Origin: JBBQVS01 sp964250765
Lineage (GTDB): Bacteria > Chloroflexota > Ktedonobacteria > Ktedonobacterales > Ktedonobacteraceae
DNA length: 52,732 bases
Direction: 5' to 3'
Assembly: GCA_964250765.1 (NCBI GenBank)
Contig: CAXUHF010000025.1
Location: 1 to 52,732, forward strand
Shown here: positions 48,940-52,732 of the stretch, in pieces
Layout: the number at the start of each line of letters is the position of its first letter
Position numbering within the stretch: the first letter of the stretch is position 1
Notes under the pieces: generated by a model
The model's database searches: none
What the model saw: the letters and a program-made list of their open reading frames with translations, nothing else
Told to the model about the DNA's origin: nothing
Translations under genes and position numbers: made by a program

Positions 48940-50354
48940 TATTCTTCCTGCGTCCCTTGCTCTAAAATCTGGGGTATCTTCTGCTCTAAATCTGGTTGAG
49001 GCAAGCGTACAAGTGGTCTTTCACCCGACGAAAGCAACGGCTCTAACTCTTCGATCTCAATTGGCTGAGGTTCTAACGCTGCAGCGACTGGCTTGCGCTC
49101 GTTCCACCACGTAGCAACTGAGGCAGGATCAACAATACCTAACGTACCCGTTTTCGCGTGCTTCATAAGCCAGTCCAAAAGAGCCTCTTCGAGCGGGACT
49201 TCGTGTTTCGCTTTTTTGCTCATGTCCCATTTATGTTGCATGACAGCAAAATATGCTTGCATTGGGTCTTCTCCACTCGTCAAGTTTTGGCGCAGTAACA
49301 AAATGGCGGGTAGGTGATACTTGGTATACCAATTTTGCGCCGCGTCCTCTAAGCTAACGTTGTGTCCTTCCCGCTCAGATAGAATGGCTTGATGACCAAG
49401 TATCATATCGTAGAAACGATGCGCATAAACGCGTGGCACTGTTATGTGCAGCAACTCGTAAATGCGACGCTGATGCCATCCTGGAAGCACCGTTGTTAGC
49501 TGCTGTATTGTATGTCCTGTTGCATTGAGGAGCGAGAAACTCCAATGGTTCAATGACTGTAAGAACTGTTGCAACTGTTGCCGTGTGGTATCACTTACAG
49601 AAGACGACATCCGTGCATGTTCACGGCGAAGCCATCGGTAACGTTGCTCAAAATAGTGGAAGTCCGAATCATCTAGTACCTGAGTATCTTCTGGCAGCCC
49701 TCGTAATATCCGTAGGTCTTCCGCTTGCCACGCAAGAGACTCTCCAAACATTGCTAAATCTTGCTCTCGTAAGCCATCGCTGATTGGTCCCGAAAATAAC
49801 TCAGATGTTTCCGCATCCGCCATAATTGCCAGAATACTCCGCCCATCTATACGTAAAAGCACGTTCGCTAGCGATGGATCACCCCAATAGATGCCGTGTT
49901 CGTGCAATTCGATCATAAGTACTGCAACTGCCGACAAAAGACGTTGTTTTGTATGCTTTGTAAAGGGAAGGCGATACAATAGAACGTGTGGAATGACACG
50001 TGGTGCGAGTCTTGTTACTGTGTATCCTCTATCTCCATTAATGTATTGTGTAATGCCGCCTAGCTTAGGTACATCTAGTGCTAGTGCCGGTGCTGGTGCA
50101 ATGACGACACCAATAGGGCTGAGTGCGGGTATACCACGACGCTCAATTTCATGGAAATTACGTATCTCACGCTCTGCCATACGTGGTGTTGTCTCTTTAA
50201 TCGCATACCGTACACCCTCGCGCTCGACAAAAACAACCGGATGCCGCGACTCACCACGACGGATATTGAGTACTTCTAGTCCCTGACTTATCCATTCTTC
50301 CATTGGAAGGTGCCAGGGTAAACCCTCTATACGGTGTCGGTCATCTACACCCAT
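48939..50354 (-). CDS. DUF4032 protein with a kinase-like (lipopolysaccharide-kinase) domain
   Basis: This 471-residue protein starts with GLPWHLPMEEW and RRGESRHPVVFVEREGVRYAI, and a Lys/Glu pair (AIKET ... EREIRNFHE) like kinase beta3/helix C. HEHGIYWGDPSLANVLLRID resembles a catalytic loop (D and N present) and MADAETSEL a DFG-like position. The C-terminal DUF4032 part (about 290-420) includes HKWDMSKKAKHEVPLEEALL. Function unknown; it is likely a small-molecule or lipid kinase. The frame continues 14 codons to a GTG, but ATG 50354 is chosen, with low certainty. Confidence 0.78.
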   Translation of the reverse strand: MGVDDRHRIEGLPWHLPMEEWISQGLEVLNIRRGESRHPVVFVEREGVRYAIKETTPRMAEREIRNFHEIERRGIPALSPIGVVIAPAPALALDVPKLGGITQYINGDRGYTVTRLAPRVIPHVLLYRLPFTKHTKQRLLSAVAVLMIELHEHGIYWGDPSLANVLLRIDGRSILAIMADAETSELFSGPISDGLREQDLAMFGESLAWQAEDLRILRGLPEDTQVLDDSDFHYFEQRYRWLRREHARMSSSVSDTTRQQLQQFLQSLNHWSFSLLNATGHTIQQLTTVLPGWHQRRIYELLHITVPRVYAHRFYDMILGHQAILSEREGHNVSLEDAAQNWYTKYHLPAILLLRQNLTSGEDPMQAYFAVMQHKWDMSKKAKHEVPLEEALLDWLMKHAKTGTLGIVDPASVATWWNERKPVAAALEPQPIEIEELEPLLSSGERPLVRLPQPDLEQKIPQILEQGTQEE

Positions 50355-50541
50355 ATGAAACTGTATCTCTGTATATCTGGTAACTATGGCAAACACCTCA
50401 AAGCTGTGGTATAAGAAAAGAGACGATAATTACTATGATGATAACATTGTATGATACTCTATGGCAAGTTGTAGCGTATGTGCAAAATTGGTATCTCTGC
50501 ATCGCCTACATGTGCTGTTAGAGAGAACAGAGAGGTTCTGC

Positions 50542-51303
50542 ATGGGCAAAGCAACGTTTGACTTCTCAGGCGAAGTTGTGCTGGTAACGGGCGGCTCACG
50601 CGGTCTCGGCTTTGAGATTGCGCAAGCTTTTGGCACTGCTGGGGCTACAGTTGTAATCACAGCACGTCGTGAACAATGGTTACATGAGGCTGAACAACAA
50701 CTACAAGCACAGGGCATAAAGGTATTTGCTGTAGTATGCGACGTAGCAGATGCCTCTGCCGTTGAAAATGCCGTGCAACAAACACGCGCGACCTGTGGAG
50801 ATATTGATGTTCTTGTGAACAATGCAGGTCTCACTTGGGGAACTCCTGCACAAGATATGCCTCTGGACCGTTGGCGGCAGGTGCTTGACGCCAATATTAC
50901 AGGAACCTTTCTTATGTCACAAGCGGTAGGAAGACATATGCTCGAACGCAACAAGGGCGTCATCGTGAACATTGCTTCTATTGCTGGATTGAGCGGCGGA
51001 CAGTTAAACACCGTTGGTTATAATGCAAGTAAGGCTGCTGTCATCAACATGACGCGTGCGCTTGCTATCGAATGGGCAACACACAACATTCGTGTGAATG
51101 CAATTGCTCCAGGTATGTTCAGGACACGCATGACGGAAGCAATTTTGCAACGTGCCGAGTCAATCGTGGCCGACGCGATGCCAATGAAACGCATCGGACA
51201 ACCCGGAGAGTTAGCACCAGCCGTCCTTTTTCTGGCGTCAGATGCTGCAAGTTATATCACAGGTCAAGTGCTCCCTGTCGATGGAGGCAAGACCGCGCAA
51301 TAA
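50542..51303 (+). CDS. Short-chain dehydrogenase/reductase (SDR)
   Basis: This 253-residue classical SDR has the cofactor loop TGGSRGLGFEIA near 17-28, VNNAGLTWG near 91, the catalytic Ser in NIASIAGLSGG near 147, and YNASKAAV (Tyr and Lys) near 161-168. PGMFRTRMTEA and FLASDAASYITGQVLPVDGG are typical of FabG/gluconate dehydrogenase-type enzymes. R/K positions after the loop suggest NADPH. AGAGAGG lies 9 bases before ATG 50542. The P450 gene follows by 37 bases, suggesting a shared small oxidative pathway. Confidence 0.92.
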   Translation: MGKATFDFSGEVVLVTGGSRGLGFEIAQAFGTAGATVVITARREQWLHEAEQQLQAQGIKVFAVVCDVADASAVENAVQQTRATCGDIDVLVNNAGLTWGTPAQDMPLDRWRQVLDANITGTFLMSQAVGRHMLERNKGVIVNIASIAGLSGGQLNTVGYNASKAAVINMTRALAIEWATHNIRVNAIAPGMFRTRMTEAILQRAESIVADAMPMKRIGQPGELAPAVLFLASDAASYITGQVLPVDGGKTAQ

Positions 51304-51340
51304 ACATCATCTCTTTGCAATGCAGAGAGGAGAAACAAGT

Positions 51341-52714
51341 ATGGCAACTCAAACAATACAGACACCAACAAAATCCGTTCCGCATATTGTAGAACTTCCT
51401 TTGATAGGAAGTTTGCCCGAACATACAAAAGATCGTCTCAGTCTCTACTTACGAGTTGCACAGCAATGTGGGGATGTTGGAAGCTTCCATTTCGGTCCAT
51501 TCCGTGTCATCTTCTTTAATACGTCGGAAAACGTGCATCGCGTCTTCGTAGAACATGCGAACGATTTTGATAAGGGAGCTGCTATTCACAATGCCTTTCG
51601 CCCTATTATAGGCAACGGTATCTTCACGAGTGAAGGTGATTTTCATCGTCGTCAACGGAAATTAATGGCTCCTTCTTTTCAACCACGTCATATCATAAGT
51701 TATGCCGATACGATGAGCCATTACAGTGAGCTCATCCAACAAGGATGGAGTGAAGCCGAAACGATTGATGTCTCTCAGGAAATGACTCATCTTACAATGA
51801 GTATTATTGGCAAAGTACTGTTTGACGCTGATGTTTTCACTGAGGCCGATGAACTAGGGGCCGCTATGACTACAGTATTAAGTCATACTAGCCATACGCT
51901 ATCAGAACTCTTTCCTATTCCACTCAGTTGGCCCACAAAGCGCAACAGAAACACGCGTCAAGCGATAGCAGTGTTACGTGGCAGAATCCAAAAGCTAATC
52001 GATGAAAGACGTGCTGACACACAAGAGCGCAGTGACTTTCTTTCCGTCTTGCTTCACAGCAAAGATGAGGATGGTAGTTACATGAGTGATGAGCAGGCCA
52101 TTGATGAGGCTCTTACGCTCTTTGGAGCAGGTCATGAAACGACTGCAACTGCGCTCGCATGGGTATGGCACCTGCTAGCATTGCATCCTGACATATACGA
52201 GAAGGTGCAAGAAGAGGTTGATACCGTGTTGCAAGGCCACACTCCCACATATGCGGACCTTGCTCACCTTCCCTATTGTCTACAAGTATTCAAAGAGACA
52301 ATGCGCTTGTATCCACCCGCTTATGCGATCTCAAGAGCACCATTACATGACGTAAACATTGATGGCTATAAAGTGCGCAAAGGCAAAGACATTGTATTTG
52401 TGTCCCCCTATACGCTTCATCGTCGTCCTGACTACTTTCCTGAACCGGAGAAGTTCGATCCCGAACGCTTTACACCAGAAAACGAGAAGAAACTTGCACG
52501 CTATGCCTACATGCCGTTTGGTGCGGGTCCACGCGTTTGTATTGGAAACCACTTCGCCATGATGGAAGGACATCTTTTGCTTGCCACACTTGCGCAACGT
52601 GTAACATTTGAATTGGTTCCTGATCAGATAATCGAACCCGATCCCTTAAAGACAGTAACGATACGCCCTAGAAATGGCGTGAATATGGTTGTACATAGAC
52701 GAACAAGTGAATAA
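51341..52714 (+). CDS. Cytochrome P450
   Basis: This 457-residue class I-type soluble P450 has I-helix GAGHETTATAL near 263-273, ExxR as FKETMRLYPP near 318-327, PERF as DPERFTPEN, and the heme loop FGAGPRVCIGNHFAM with the Cys ligand near 401. No N-terminal anchor is present. It resembles the CYP102/CYP4-like bacterial group; the substrate may be a fatty acid or terpenoid but cannot be fixed here. GAGGAGAAA precedes ATG 51341. Ferredoxin and reductase genes are not in the window, which ends 18 bases after the stop. Confidence 0.93.
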   Translation: MATQTIQTPTKSVPHIVELPLIGSLPEHTKDRLSLYLRVAQQCGDVGSFHFGPFRVIFFNTSENVHRVFVEHANDFDKGAAIHNAFRPIIGNGIFTSEGDFHRRQRKLMAPSFQPRHIISYADTMSHYSELIQQGWSEAETIDVSQEMTHLTMSIIGKVLFDADVFTEADELGAAMTTVLSHTSHTLSELFPIPLSWPTKRNRNTRQAIAVLRGRIQKLIDERRADTQERSDFLSVLLHSKDEDGSYMSDEQAIDEALTLFGAGHETTATALAWVWHLLALHPDIYEKVQEEVDTVLQGHTPTYADLAHLPYCLQVFKETMRLYPPAYAISRAPLHDVNIDGYKVRKGKDIVFVSPYTLHRRPDYFPEPEKFDPERFTPENEKKLARYAYMPFGAGPRVCIGNHFAMMEGHLLLATLAQRVTFELVPDQIIEPDPLKTVTIRPRNGVNMVVHRRTSE

Positions 52715-52732
52715 CAAACGAGAGTGTACGAA

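Noticed and set aside
1..52732. CRISPR arrays, transposases, prophage or toxin-antitoxin genes
   Set aside because: No regularly spaced direct repeats, no transposase or phage-like proteins, and no toxin-antitoxin pair were recognised.

Overview
The window looks like chromosomal DNA of a Chloroflexota bacterium, most likely class Ktedonobacteria. This is inferred from gene content: tandem Roadblock/LC7 proteins with an MglA-type GTPase, a DUF4388 protein, a DUF929 protein, an F420-type flavin/deazaflavin reductase, a bifunctional homocysteine methyltransferase/MTHFR, and many long GTAGGG-ended palindromes between genes. No 16S gene is present to confirm it. GC content is moderate, start codons are mixed (ATG, GTG and one ATC), and most genes have a clear AGGAGG-type ribosome binding site. 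There are no insertion sequences, phage genes or CRISPR arrays. Two runs of N (100 and 10 bases) mark assembly gaps.

Layout. 0-2 kb: guaB with a hairpin leader and a small membrane protein. 2-6.2 kb: an ABC-2 exporter, MOSC protein, esterase and F420-type reductase. 6.2-6.7 kb: a gap flanked by two tiny overlapping reading frames. 6.8-9.2 kb: a Roadblock-Roadblock-MglA-DUF429 cluster. 9.2-12.6 kb, minus strand: HAD, HEAT-like, DUF402, response regulator, sugar isomerase and GNAT genes. 12.7-15.4 kb: tRNA-Ser, then a DUF4388 protein and a receiver-less AAA+ activator with a degenerate GAFTGA loop. 15.4-16.5 kb: a divergent cupin/marR pair sharing two identical operators. 16.5-25 kb: moeA, tRNA-Glu, a DUF929 protein, tail-anchored low-complexity proteins, a histidine phosphatase, an orphan CpaF-like ATPase, a GT4 glycosyltransferase, a candidate structured RNA, a mini SWIM protein and a candidate small RNA.

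25-35 kb is largely housekeeping: mnmA-lepA (overlapping), a VIT-type transporter and a Fur regulator with a 7-1-7 Fur box, tRNA-Gln, glmU, a CNNM/CorC protein, HMG-CoA lyase and an S41 protease lacking the usual lysine. 35-43 kb: infC with an ATC start, a YyaL-like protein, a bifunctional MetH-like/MetF enzyme, hsp20 with a ribosome-site-sequestering leader hairpin, a GNAT protein, tyrS, a Rid protein and mtnP. 44-49 kb holds the classic SRP RNA-dnaX-ybaB-recR block followed by recA, whose ribosome site and start codon are separated by a hairpin. 49-52.7 kb: a DUF4032 kinase-like protein, an SDR and a cytochrome P450.

The most distinctive material is regulatory and structural: the palindrome family, the duplicated AGTCAA-N5-TTGACT operators, the hsp20 leader, the recA leader and two promoter-to-terminator units with no protein gene. 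The MglA/Roadblock cluster and the DUF4388/AAA+ pair are the best candidates for incompletely described signalling modules. All functional statements come from reading motifs; no database search was possible.
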